From DASYSL01 sp036003365 (GTDB lineage Bacteria; Eisenbacteria; RBG-16-71-46; DASYSL01), in the NCBI GenBank assembly GCA_036003365.1, contig DASYSL010000066.1, positions 1 through 22,068 on the forward strand: a stretch of DNA of 22,068 nucleotides, given 5' to 3'. Positions 5,877-13,903 of the stretch are shown here, in pieces. Under the pieces are notes generated by a model that was not told the DNA's origin, ran no database searches, and saw nothing but the letters and a program-made list of their open reading frames with translations. The position numbers and the translations under genes were made by a program. The number at the start of each line of letters is the position of its first letter. The first letter of the stretch is position 1.

Positions 5877-8006
5877 TCATCGCAGGTCGAAGAAGGTGTG
5901 CATGGTGCCGGTGATGATCCAGTAGTCGTCCGGCCGGGCCGTGGTTGTGGGCGTGATGCCAAAGGTGCTGTTCTCGTCACGGGTCAGGGTGCGGCGCACG
6001 GTCAGGCTAAGCCCAGTCCTCTCATTCAGCTTGGGGCTCGCCGTGAAGTTCACGAACAAGGCGCGATGCTTGGTTTCGGTGTCGATGTTCTTCTGTCCGT
6101 TAGGCAAGCTGAAGTTGTTGGTCACGTTGGTCTGCTGTGAGATGTCGAACGAGACGCCGTTGGCGATGGTGTAGACGGCGCGCAGCAGGAGATCGTACGA
6201 GTCGGACCCGCCCGACTTGCCGAAGGCGCGCACGCCCGTTTCGTCGGCCTTGTAGGTGCCGCGCGACAGATAGCGCAGGTTGTAGTGCGTCTCCAGGCTC
6301 ACCTTCCGCGACAGGATCTCCACGCTCGTGGTGCGCAGCTGGTAGATGTAGTTGATGTTGTCCTGGTTGGGCGAGAATGGATAGGTGACGACCTGCGCGC
6401 CCGCCGAGTTGTCCTGGCTTACCGTCCACCACGAGAGCGGGGTGAAGCCCCAGCGCCAAGTCACCGCGTAGCCCACCTGGTCGGTGTTGCTGGCCGAGGT
6501 CGTGGGATCGAGGTTGATGTTGCGGGTGAGGTCCATCTGGCCCTGGAGCCCGGTGCCGAAGTTGGGCAGCGGCGAGTAATCCACCTTGAGCCGGCCCGTG
6601 GCGCGCAGCACGTCTTGCGGCGAGGGCGCGAAGGAGCTTGCCGTCGTCGGGATGAAGCCGGTGTAGCGGCGGCTGTCGAGAGTGATGCCGCTCGAGAAAT
6701 CGGCGGTGGTGCGCGCGTTCACGCGCCGGTTGCCGTTGAGGTTGGCGCTACGCGTCCACGACGTCTGCAGATAGCCGTCGGGGCGCCGCGTGTAGTCGTT
6801 GGTGGACGAGCCGTTCTGGAACGTGAAGGTGAGGGGGACTCCGAGCATCGTATCCAGTGCCGCGATCGTGAACCCCTCGGTCTTGCTGATGTTGGTGCGT
6901 GTCGAGTCCTGAGCGTACACGTTCTGCTGGTTCAGAAGGTTGCCCTTGATGTCGAGGCTCGTGCCCCAGGGCATGTAGTAATGGACCGACATGTCGGCGT
7001 TGTCGTTGTTGGTCGAGACCCGCTCCTGCACGGTCACGTTTTCGAAGGTGATGGGATCCGGCTCGGTTTCGGGGCGCTCCGTCTGCCCGCGCTTGGACAG
7101 GCCGTTGGCGCTGAAGGTGAACCACGACCTGGGCGCCCAGCTCAGCGTGGCGCGGCCGGAGTGGTCGGTCGAATGGTCGTCGCTGCGGAAGGCGAGGCCG
7201 GTGTCCGAGGGCGCGATCGAGTTCAGCCGGCTCGAGTTGTAGTCGCCGGCCGCGCTCCAGTGGACGCCGCCTTTGAGGACGCCGCTCGAGCTCGCATCGC
7301 CGTGGAATTGCCCGCCGCGCGAGTCGAACTCGGGCTGGTTGTTGTTGACCGCGCCGTAGCTCGCGCCGGCCGTGAGCGGCAGTCCGCCCACCTTGCGGTC
7401 GAAGTGCGTGAAGGCGAGGAGCTGGTCGGTATTGCGGATGAGCGAGTTGGCGGCACGGATGCCGATCAGGTCGCTGTTGCGCGTGATGCCGGCGCGGACG
7501 CCGGCCGTGACGCCAGGTTGCGGCGAGTAGCCGAGCTCGAACGTGGTGGCGCGGTTGCGCGTGTTTCGCTTCACGTCCGGGTCTTCGATGATGGTGATGT
7601 TGGTGCGATTGGCGAACTGCAGGCGATGGCGGCGGAAGTAGAAGTCGGCGTCCTGGTCCCACGTGCGGCGGGCGCGCAGCGTGCTGTACGAGGTGTTGTA
7701 CTGGAAGGGATGCTCCTGCCGGCCGCCCGAGAGCAGGGAAGGGGCCGAGGTCATGCCGTTGTCCGCGCCGCCGAAGACCGAGGCCTCGGCCTCCGCCTGG
7801 GCGATGCTGTCGGCCAGAGCCGCCGAATCGGCCGCAGCCTGGCGGATCGAGTCGGCGCGCACGCTGTCTGGATTCTCGAGCTGCGCCCAGGCGGCCGGCG
7901 GCTCGCTCACCCGAAGGGCCGGCCACGCCGCGGCCACGCCGAACGCGATCGCAAAGAGGGAAGCGCCGAGCCGAGCCCGGTGGTGACGGGGAGCGAGTGA
8001 GGTCAG
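5877..8006 (-). CDS. Putative large outer-membrane beta-barrel protein of unknown function
   Basis: About 700 residues, almost entirely alternating polar/aromatic beta strands with short Asn/Asp/Gly/Ser turns (for example TTFELGYSPQPGVTAGVRAG, TWRWGFTPLSWW), the look of a large outer-membrane barrel without a recognisable TonB plug. The N-terminal stretch after the presumed signal peptide is an Ala/Asp/Ser repeat helix (DSVRADSIRQ, DSAALADSIAQ), common in exported FCB proteins. The start is unresolved. The frame is open to a GTG at 8195 deep inside gdh2, the next in-frame GTG (7937) would remove most of the signal peptide, and a CTG at 8006 overlapping gdh2's TGA (CTGA) gives a full signal peptide cleaved near AWAQ. 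I used the CTG. The stop overlaps a possible downstream ATG (ATGA). It may be a distant SprA- or porin-like protein; I cannot assign a substrate. Confidence 0.65.
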   Translation of the reverse strand: MTSLAPRHHRARLGASLFAIAFGVAAAWPALRVSEPPAAWAQLENPDSVRADSIRQAAADSAALADSIAQAEAEASVFGGADNGMTSAPSLLSGGRQEHPFQYNTSYSTLRARRTWDQDADFYFRRHRLQFANRTNITIIEDPDVKRNTRNRATTFELGYSPQPGVTAGVRAGITRNSDLIGIRAANSLIRNTDQLLAFTHFDRKVGGLPLTAGASYGAVNNNQPEFDSRGGQFHGDASSSGVLKGGVHWSAAGDYNSSRLNSIAPSDTGLAFRSDDHSTDHSGRATLSWAPRSWFTFSANGLSKRGQTERPETEPDPITFENVTVQERVSTNNDNADMSVHYYMPWGTSLDIKGNLLNQQNVYAQDSTRTNISKTEGFTIAALDTMLGVPLTFTFQNGSSTNDYTRRPDGYLQTSWTRSANLNGNRRVNARTTADFSSGITLDSRRYTGFIPTTASSFAPSPQDVLRATGRLKVDYSPLPNFGTGLQGQMDLTRNINLDPTTSASNTDQVGYAVTWRWGFTPLSWWTVSQDNSAGAQVVTYPFSPNQDNINYIYQLRTTSVEILSRKVSLETHYNLRYLSRGTYKADETGVRAFGKSGGSDSYDLLLRAVYTIANGVSFDISQQTNVTNNFSLPNGQKNIDTETKHRALFVNFTASPKLNERTGLSLTVRRTLTRDENSTFGITPTTTARPDDYWIITGTMHTFFDLR

Positions 8007-9271
8007 ACGCGCCCCCGGAGCCTCTCCGCCTCGGCGACGCGACCCATGGCCACGAGATAGGCCGACGTGCGCAGCGAGAGCCGCCGCTCCTGGGCGGTCT
8101 CGGCGACGCGCTGGAACGCCGTGGTGAGCCGGCGGTCGAGGCGCGCGTGCACCTCGTCCTCCGCCCACACGTCGCCGCTCCGATTTTGCACCCACTCGAA
8201 ATAGGACACGGTCACTCCGCCTGCGTTGGCCAGGATGTCAGGCAGGACGTGGATTCCTCTCTCATGGAGAAGGCGATCGGCCTCGGGGACCGTCGGCCCG
8301 TTGGCCAGCTCGGCCACGAGCGGCGCCTTGATGGTGGCGGCGATCTCGGCCGTGATCGCGTTCTCCAGAGCCGATGGGCACAGGAGCTCCACGTCGAGCG
8401 CGAACAGCTCCTCGGCGGCGATCGCCTTGGACCCCGGAAACGCTTTCACCGAGCCGGTGTCGCGCTTGTGCTCGATCAGCGCTTCGACGTCCAGGCCCTG
8501 CGGCCGCGCCACCGCGCCATGCGTATCCGAAATCGCGACCACCTTCATGCCGAGCAAGCTCTCTGCCAGTCGCGCCATGTGAGCGCCGGCGTTGCCGAAC
8601 CCCTGAATGGCCACCCGGCCGTTGCCGAGGGCGACGCCGTAGCGCGCGGCCGCCTCGCGGGCCACGATGGCCCCGCCTCGCGCGGTGGCGTCGCCGCGGC
8701 CGGCCGAGCCTCCCAGGGTGATCGGCTTGCCGGTGATCATCCCGGGAGCGTGGACGCCGCGCAGGCGCTCGAACTCGTCCAGCATCCAGGCCATGACCTG
8801 GGGGTCGGTGTAGACGTCGGGCGCCGGAACGTCCTCGTCGGGGCCGAGGATGCCGCCGACCGCATCGATGTAGCCCCGCGACACCCGCTCCAGTTCCCGC
8901 TTGGAGAGCTTGCGCGGGTCGACGATGACGCCGCCCTTGCCGCCGCCCAGCGGCAGGTCGACGACGGCCGTCTTCCAGGTCATCCAGGCGGCCAGGGCCC
9001 GGACCGTGTCGATCGTCTCGTCGGGATGGAAACGGATGCCGCCCTTGGCCGGCCCGCGCGCCGTGTTGAACTGCACGCGGAAGCCGGTGAGCACGCGCGT
9101 CGAGCCGTCGTCCATGCGGACCGGAAAGTGGACGACGAGCTCGCGCCGGGGCTCACGCAGGAGGGCGACAAGCGCGGGTTCGAGGTCGAGGAGGCGGGCG
9201 GCCTCGTCGATCTGCGCCTGGGCGATGGCGAACGGATTGAGCGGGGTCGCGGCAGCGCGGGTCTGGGGCAT
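8003..9271 (-). CDS. Glutamate dehydrogenase family protein, copy 2
   Basis: A 422-residue Glu/Leu/Phe/Val dehydrogenase paralogous to the one at 2165-3433 and of exactly the same length. Active-site residues are kept: AKGGIRFH (Lys76), TWK (Lys100), GGGKGG (Lys112), DVPAPD (Asp152), the NAD(P) loop GFGNAG at 224-229 and GGVTVSYFEWVQN near the C-terminus. It departs from copy 1 in the usually strict GGSxGRxEATGRG block, which here reads GGSAGRGDATARG. The frame is open to 9550, but the ATG at 9271 is chosen because GGGAGG (9277-9282) lies 5 bases upstream and the alignment with copy 1 starts there. The stop overlaps the presumed start of the barrel gene. Glutamate is the likely substrate; another amino acid is possible given the divergence. 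Confidence 0.9.
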   Translation of the reverse strand: MPQTRAAATPLNPFAIAQAQIDEAARLLDLEPALVALLREPRRELVVHFPVRMDDGSTRVLTGFRVQFNTARGPAKGGIRFHPDETIDTVRALAAWMTWKTAVVDLPLGGGKGGVIVDPRKLSKRELERVSRGYIDAVGGILGPDEDVPAPDVYTDPQVMAWMLDEFERLRGVHAPGMITGKPITLGGSAGRGDATARGGAIVAREAAARYGVALGNGRVAIQGFGNAGAHMARLAESLLGMKVVAISDTHGAVARPQGLDVEALIEHKRDTGSVKAFPGSKAIAAEELFALDVELLCPSALENAITAEIAATIKAPLVAELANGPTVPEADRLLHERGIHVLPDILANAGGVTVSYFEWVQNRSGDVWAEDEVHARLDRRLTTAFQRVAETAQERRLSLRTSAYLVAMGRVAEAERLRGRV

Positions 9272-9321
9272 GACGTCCTCCCGAGGGCGGGAAATGGAGC
9301 GGGGGCTCTCGAGCCGGCGCT

Positions 9322-9334
9322 CCAAGCTAACAAA
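9322..9334 (-). promoter_or_regulatory. Candidate extended -10 promoter of gdh2 (13-bp motif shared with gdh1)
   Basis: The - strand reads TTTGTTAGCTTGG, identical over 13 bp to the site upstream of gdh1. It lies 51 bp before the gdh2 ATG in the 265-bp divergent region 9272-9536. Unlike the gdh1 site it is not next to a terminator, so the match is not explained by a U-tract. If TAGCTT is the -10 element, transcription would start near 9317. Confidence 0.5.
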
Positions 9335-9412
9335 CAATCTGCGAAGGAGCCAGCATCGCGGGCTCAAGTCGCGCCTCATGTGTGCCGATGGAACTCTGTG
9401 GGCGAATGACGC

Positions 9413-9441
9413 TTGTCGGCCTCTCGGACGTCTGTTAGGTT
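9413..9441 (+). promoter_or_regulatory. Candidate promoter of the mreB operon
   Basis: TTGTCG (9413-9418) and TAGGTT (9436-9441) are separated by 17 bp. The -10-like box is preceded by TGT, giving TGTTAGGTTG, close to the TGTTAGCTTG core of the two dehydrogenase sites on the other strand. It lies about 95 bp before the mreB ATG. No other candidate in the divergent gap is as good, but the -10 match to the classical consensus is weak. Confidence 0.4.
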
Positions 9442-9536
9442 GCCGCCGTCGTACGCACCACCTGTTCCTGCGGTGGCACGGACCCGCTCCTGCGCCTTCG
9501 CCTTCGCTCGGCCCCTTTGCGAGACAGGGACGTCGG

Positions 9537-10586
9537 ATGCGCCCGATCAATTGGCTTCACAATCTCACCGGCTTTCTCTCCACCGATGTCGCCATTGATT
9601 TAGGCACCGCGAACACGCTCGTGTACGTGAAGGGCCGGGGCATCGTCATGAACGAGCCCTCGGTGGTCGCGGTCGAGAAGCTCACGGGCCGCGTGCTCGC
9701 GGTCGGCGCCGAGGCCAAGCAGATGCTGGGCCGAGCCCCCGAGGAGATCCGCGCCATCCGCCCCCTCAAGGACGGCGTCATCGCCGACTTCGAGGTCACC
9801 GAAGACCTGCTGCGCGAGTTCATCCAGAAGGTCCAGCGCCACAAATTCCTGGTGCGCCCGCGCATCGTGATCTGCGTGCCCTCGGGCATCACCGAGGTGG
9901 AGAAGCGCGCCGTGATCGACTCGGCCGAGCGCGCCGGCGCCCGTGAGGTGGTGCTCGTTCCCGAGCCCATCGCGGCCGCCATCGGCGTCGGGCTTCCGGT
10001 CGACACGCCCACCGGCAACATGGTGTGCGACATCGGCGGCGGCACCACCGAGATCGCGGTCATCGCCTTGAACGGCATCGTGACCAAGACCTCGATCCGC
10101 GTCGCCGGCGACGAGATGGACGAAGCGGTCGCCAACTACGCCAAGAAGGCCTACAACCTGCTGATCGGCGAGCAGACGGCGGAGCGCATCAAGATCGAGA
10201 TCGGCTCGGCCTTCCCGCTCTCGCAGGAGCTGGAAGTGGAAGTGAAGGGCCGCGACCTCGTGCGCGGCATCCCGCGCACCCTGCGCATCAGCTCGGTCGA
10301 GATCCGCGAGGCTTTGCAGGAGCCCGTGACCTCGATCGTGAACGCCTTGCGCGAATCGCTCGAAGAGACCCCGCCAGAGCTGGCCGCCGACATCGTGGAC
10401 CGCGGCATCTTCCTCACTGGCGGAGGCGCGCTTCTGCGCGGCCTCGACATGCTGCTGCGTGAGGTGACGAATCTCACGATTCGCATCGCCGACGATCCCC
10501 TCACGTGCGTGGTGCGTGGCGCGGGCAACATCCTCGAGCACCCCCGGGACTTCGAGAAGGTCCTCGTCCACGCCCACAAGGATTAG
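9537..10586 (+). CDS. mreB: Rod-shape-determining actin homologue MreB
   Basis: The 349-residue MreB forms membrane-bound antiparallel filaments that position the elongasome. Actin-fold signatures are complete: phosphate-1 loop AIDLGTANTLVY (19-30), VPSGITEVEKRA, PEPIAAAIG, phosphate-2 CDIGGGTTEIAV (164-175) and the adenosine motif LTGGGALLRGL (293-303). The N-terminal MRPINWLHNLTGFL looks like the amphipathic membrane-anchoring helix. The frame is open far upstream, but the ATG at 9537 is right: AGGGA lies 6 bases before it and the family N-terminus begins here. It is the first gene of the long + strand operon, 11 bp ahead of mreC, and faces gdh2 across a 265-bp control region. Confidence 0.97.
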   Translation: MRPINWLHNLTGFLSTDVAIDLGTANTLVYVKGRGIVMNEPSVVAVEKLTGRVLAVGAEAKQMLGRAPEEIRAIRPLKDGVIADFEVTEDLLREFIQKVQRHKFLVRPRIVICVPSGITEVEKRAVIDSAERAGAREVVLVPEPIAAAIGVGLPVDTPTGNMVCDIGGGTTEIAVIALNGIVTKTSIRVAGDEMDEAVANYAKKAYNLLIGEQTAERIKIEIGSAFPLSQELEVEVKGRDLVRGIPRTLRISSVEIREALQEPVTSIVNALRESLEETPPELAADIVDRGIFLTGGGALLRGLDMLLREVTNLTIRIADDPLTCVVRGAGNILEHPRDFEKVLVHAHKD

Positions 10587-10597
10587 GGCTCCGTCGC

Positions 10598-11518
10598 ATG
10601 TCCTCCGCTAGAGGAGGCGAGCGGCGCGAGTGGGTCGTCCTCGTCGGCTGTCTGGTCACCTCCATTCTCCTGTTCGCCTTCGGCGGCAAGGTCGACGTCG
10701 GCTGGGTGCCGCGCGCCGAAGTGGCTCTCCTGTGGCCGGCCGAGGAGACGCGTCGCTTCCTCGAGGACCTGGCCGGCCTGCGCGGCGAGAACGAGCAGCT
10801 CAGGCGCGAGATCGCCCACCTCGAGCAGGAACGCGCCTTGCTCTTGAGGGCGGGAGCCGAGAACGAGCGCCTGCGCCGCACCCTCGATTTCGCCGCCCCG
10901 CGGGCGGCCACGGTGCGCCCGGCCCGGGTGCTTGGAGTGTTCGGCGAGCCCTGGGCGCTCTCCTACCAGATCTCGGGGGGCAACGACCGGGGCTTCAAGG
11001 TGGGGCAGGCGGTCGTCGCTCCCGAGGGTCTCATCGGCCGGATTTCGGCCGTGGGTGGCGATGAATCATCCGTCGCCTTGTTGAGCGACCCGGCCCTGGC
11101 GGTGGCCTGCGAGGTGATTCCGAGCGGGGCGCGGGGGACGGTGCGCTTCCGGGCCGAGGAAAGGCCGGCTCTCTATTTATTTCACGTTCCACTGACCGAT
11201 ACCGTACGTGTAGGGGACATCGTGGTCACGTCCGGCGCCTCGACGCTGTTTCCCGCCGGGCTTCCGGTGGGCTTCGTCGCGCGTCTCGGGCGCGACCCCG
11301 ACGGCCTCCTGCAGGAGATCGAAGTCCGGCCCGCCGCGCCGTTGACCAGACTCCGTGAAGTGTTCGTCGTCGTCGACACCGAGCGACTGGGGTCATGGCA
11401 ACTACCTCCTTCAGCCGAAGTCCACGCAGGCAGCGCAGCCGATTCGGCGCACGCCGATACGGCGCGAGCCGTGGTGCGCGCGAGCGCGGCCGCGGCGGCT
11501 CCGCCGTCGCATCCGTGA
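10598..11518 (+). CDS. mreC: Rod-shape-determining protein MreC
   Basis: The 306-residue bitopic protein has one membrane segment at about 12-29, then a coiled coil (ENEQLRREIAHLEQERALL and AENERLRR, about 55-95) and the periplasmic beta-domains with the family pattern GxxxGFKVGQAVV, GLIGRI and VRVGDIVVTSG. MreC organises PBP2 and RodA in the elongasome. An Ala/Ser/His-rich tail of about 40 residues (265-306) extends past the conserved domain. The ATG at 10598 lies 11 bp after mreB; the upstream ribosome site (AGGG) is weak, so coupling is likely. The stop overlaps the mreD start as GTGA. Confidence 0.95.
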   Translation: MSSARGGERREWVVLVGCLVTSILLFAFGGKVDVGWVPRAEVALLWPAEETRRFLEDLAGLRGENEQLRREIAHLEQERALLLRAGAENERLRRTLDFAAPRAATVRPARVLGVFGEPWALSYQISGGNDRGFKVGQAVVAPEGLIGRISAVGGDESSVALLSDPALAVACEVIPSGARGTVRFRAEERPALYLFHVPLTDTVRVGDIVVTSGASTLFPAGLPVGFVARLGRDPDGLLQEIEVRPAAPLTRLREVFVVVDTERLGSWQLPPSAEVHAGSAADSAHADTARAVVRASAAAAAPPSHP

Positions 11519-12027
11519 TCAAGAATGCGCTCGGGCTGTTCGTGGTTTGGCTCGTCGCCGCGCTCGTGGTGCGCGGCATCTTCAGCGATCTTTTGGCCGT
11601 GGCTGGCGTGCGCCCCGATCTGCTCACGCTCGTCCTCGTCTACTGGGCGCTCGCGGCCGGTCCGGTGGGCGGCACGCTCGGCGGCTTTCTGATGGGATTG
11701 ATCGCCGACGCCGAACTGAGCCGCGGTTTGGGCGTGCAGGCCGGCCTCTTCGCGATCGCGGGCTTCGGCATCGGACAGGCGGGGCGGCATTTGATTCGCG
11801 AGCATCTCGTGCTCCAGCTCGCGCTCCTCTTCGTGGGCACCCTGTTCATCGGGCTCGGGCGCTTGATCGCGCTCGTTCCCCACGACGGCTTCAAGTCGCT
11901 CCTCTTCTCGCTGCCCTTGCTCTTGGGCTCGGCGCTCTACACGGCGCTCCTGGGTCCCGCGCTCTACTGGCTCCTGCGCCAGATCGGCCTTCCGGATCTC
12001 CTGAGAAATGTCCACGCGGAGGAGTGA
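11515..12027 (+). CDS. mreD: Rod-shape-determining protein MreD
   Basis: The 170-residue integral membrane protein has about five hydrophobic segments and the family-like VRPDLLTLVLVYWAL and GGFLMGLIADAEL stretches. MreD works with MreC in the elongasome. The GTG at 11515 overlaps the mreC stop (GTGA). An in-frame ATG at 11395 would add 40 Arg/Ser-rich residues that overlap mreC, unlike MreD proteins, so I rejected it. The 3' end overlaps mrdA by 20 bp. Confidence 0.92.
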   Translation: MIKNALGLFVVWLVAALVVRGIFSDLLAVAGVRPDLLTLVLVYWALAAGPVGGTLGGFLMGLIADAELSRGLGVQAGLFAIAGFGIGQAGRHLIREHLVLQLALLFVGTLFIGLGRLIALVPHDGFKSLLFSLPLLLGSALYTALLGPALYWLLRQIGLPDLLRNVHAEE

Positions 12028-13903
12028 GCGGCCCGAGCCCCGGCACGTGCGCTTCCAGCGCGTGCTCATCCTGCTGGTCGCCGGCATGCTCACTCTGGTT
12101 CTCGGTGCGGCACGCCTGCAGCTCCTCCAGCACGACAAGTATCGCGACCTCGCCGAGCGCAACTGGCTCCGCCTCGAGATCCTGCGCGCCCCGCGCGGGC
12201 GCATCTTCGACACCTCGGGTGTGCTCTTGGCCGACAACGCGCCGGCCTTCAGTGTGGTCTTCCAGCCCTCGCCCGTGGGCTCGACGCGGCCCGACTCGAT
12301 GGCCGCCGATCGCCGCGCTCTCCTCGGCTCCATCCTGGATTTGCCCGACTCGGTGATCAAAGGCGTCATCAAGGAGTCGTCGCGCACCGGGGTCCCGCAG
12401 CCCTTCCGTCATGACGTGCCCGACAACGTGCTGGCGGCGGTCGATGAGCACCTTTCGGAGCTGCCGGGCGTCGACATCCTGACCGAGCCGCGCCGCGCCT
12501 ACCCGGAGAGCACGCGCGCCGCTCATGTCATGGGCTACGCCGGCGAGATCTCGCAGACCGAGCTCGATTCGCTCGAGGAGAAGGGGTACCGCCCTGGAGA
12601 TCTCATCGGGCGGGCCGGGCTCGAAGCCTCGTACGAGCGCGAGCTGCGCGGCGAGGATGGGCGCAAGATCCTGGTCGTGAACGCGGCCGGGCGGCGTGTG
12701 CGCCTGTTCGAGGAAGAGAAGCCGATCATGCCCGTGCCCGGCCACGATCTCGTGCTCACGCTCGACGTCAAGCTGCAGCGCGCCCTCGAGCTGGCCATGA
12801 TCAACGTGAAGCAGGGCTCGGCCGTGGCCATCGATCCGCGCACCGGCGGCGTGCTCGCCATCGTCAACCGGCCGAGCTTCGATCCCAACGAGTTCGCCCG
12901 CGGCCTGTCGCGCGCGCGCTGGAACGAGTTCGTCAACGATCCGTCGCACCCGCTCCTCGACCGCGCCATTCAGGCGGCGTACCCGCCCGGGTCGACCTTC
13001 AAGGTGGTGACCTCGCTCGCCGGGCTCGCCGAGGGCGCATTCACGCCCGACACGCACTTCCCCGCCTCGTGCGGCGGCGGCTACACGTACGGCGGGCGCT
13101 TCTACAAGTGCTGGGACCACAAGGGACACGGTTCTCTGTCCCTCATCGAAGCGCTGGCGCACTCGTGCGACGTCTATTACTACCAGGCCGGTTTGCGCAT
13201 CGGACTCGATCGTCTTACGACCTGGGCACGCCGCCTGCATCTGGGTGAGCGCTCGGGGATCGATCTCCCGCAGGAGCGAAGCGGCCTCGTGCCCACGCTC
13301 GACTGGTTCGAAAAGGTGGGGCGCAAGCCGACGGGCGGCGCGGTGCTCAACATCGCGATCGGACAGGGCGAGCTTCTGATCACCCCGGTGCAGCTCGCCA
13401 TGCTCGCCGCCACGGTGGCGAGCCGCGGCCGCGTGCCGCATCCGCACTTGGTGAAGGAGATCCGCGATCCACAGACCGGCGTCGTGCGTCACGTCGAGCC
13501 CACGGACACCAAGACCGTCGACATCTCGGGCCAGAATTGGGACGTGGTGATGGCGGCCATGGAGAAGGTGGTCGCGGCCGGAACCGCGGCGCGCGCCCGC
13601 GTGCCCGGCGTGCGCGTCGCCGGCAAGACGGGCACGGCGCAGAATCCGCACGGCAACGATCACGCGCTCTTCATCGCCTTCGCGCCCGTCGACGCCCCGC
13701 GCATCGCGCTGGCCGTCGTGGTCGAGAACGGCGGCCATGGCTCGGACGCGGCGGCACCGGTGGCCGGCTATGCCTTCCAGCAGTACTTGATGGGCGACCA
13801 GCCGAACGGTCCGGCGTTCATCGCCAATCCCAAGGTGGTCGCCGCTCCCAAGCCGCCGCCCGCGCCGGTGCCGACCCCGGCCGACTCCACGGACGCCGAT
13901 TGA
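12008..13903 (+). CDS. mrdA: Penicillin-binding protein 2 (elongasome transpeptidase)
   Basis: The 631-residue class B PBP cross-links peptidoglycan during side-wall growth. It has one N-terminal membrane anchor (about 17-35), the dimerisation domain entered by LRAPRGRIFDTSG (59-71), and the transpeptidase domain with all three catalytic motifs: Ser329-Thr-Phe-Lys332, Ser386-Cys-Asp388 (SxN variant) and Lys540-Thr-Gly542 in AGKTGTAQN. The C-terminus is a Pro/Ala-rich tail after about residue 600. The ATG at 12008 overlaps mreD by 20 bp and the stop shares a base with the rodA start (TGATG). Position next to rodA identifies it as PBP2 rather than the division protein FtsI. Confidence 0.96.
   Translation: MSTRRSERPEPRHVRFQRVLILLVAGMLTLVLGAARLQLLQHDKYRDLAERNWLRLEILRAPRGRIFDTSGVLLADNAPAFSVVFQPSPVGSTRPDSMAADRRALLGSILDLPDSVIKGVIKESSRTGVPQPFRHDVPDNVLAAVDEHLSELPGVDILTEPRRAYPESTRAAHVMGYAGEISQTELDSLEEKGYRPGDLIGRAGLEASYERELRGEDGRKILVVNAAGRRVRLFEEEKPIMPVPGHDLVLTLDVKLQRALELAMINVKQGSAVAIDPRTGGVLAIVNRPSFDPNEFARGLSRARWNEFVNDPSHPLLDRAIQAAYPPGSTFKVVTSLAGLAEGAFTPDTHFPASCGGGYTYGGRFYKCWDHKGHGSLSLIEALAHSCDVYYYQAGLRIGLDRLTTWARRLHLGERSGIDLPQERSGLVPTLDWFEKVGRKPTGGAVLNIAIGQGELLITPVQLAMLAATVASRGRVPHPHLVKEIRDPQTGVVRHVEPTDTKTVDISGQNWDVVMAAMEKVVAAGTAARARVPGVRVAGKTGTAQNPHGNDHALFIAFAPVDAPRIALAVVVENGGHGSDAAAPVAGYAFQQYLMGDQPNGPAFIANPKVVAAPKPPPAPVPTPADSTDAD

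Noticed and set aside
6285..8000. Long open frame on the + strand (571 codons) opposite the barrel gene
   Set aside because: The Arg/Gly/Val-rich translation lacks domain structure, while the opposite strand shows coherent beta-strand periodicity and operon coupling.
9272..9550. Extended N-terminus of gdh2 from a start at 9550
   Set aside because: The extra 93 residues overlap the mreB start region and control sites, lack family similarity, and the ATG at 9271 has an excellent ribosome site.
11395..11514. Upstream ATG that would give MreD a 40-residue extension
   Set aside because: The added residues are Arg/Ser-rich, overlap the mreC tail by 124 bp and do not resemble MreD N-termini; the GTGA junction at 11515 is a better start.
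11891..13738. Long open frame on the - strand (615 codons) opposite mrdA
   Set aside because: It is antisense to a gene with full PBP2 motifs, and its product is an Arg/His/Ala/Gly-rich string with no domain pattern. It is a typical shadow of GC-rich codon bias.
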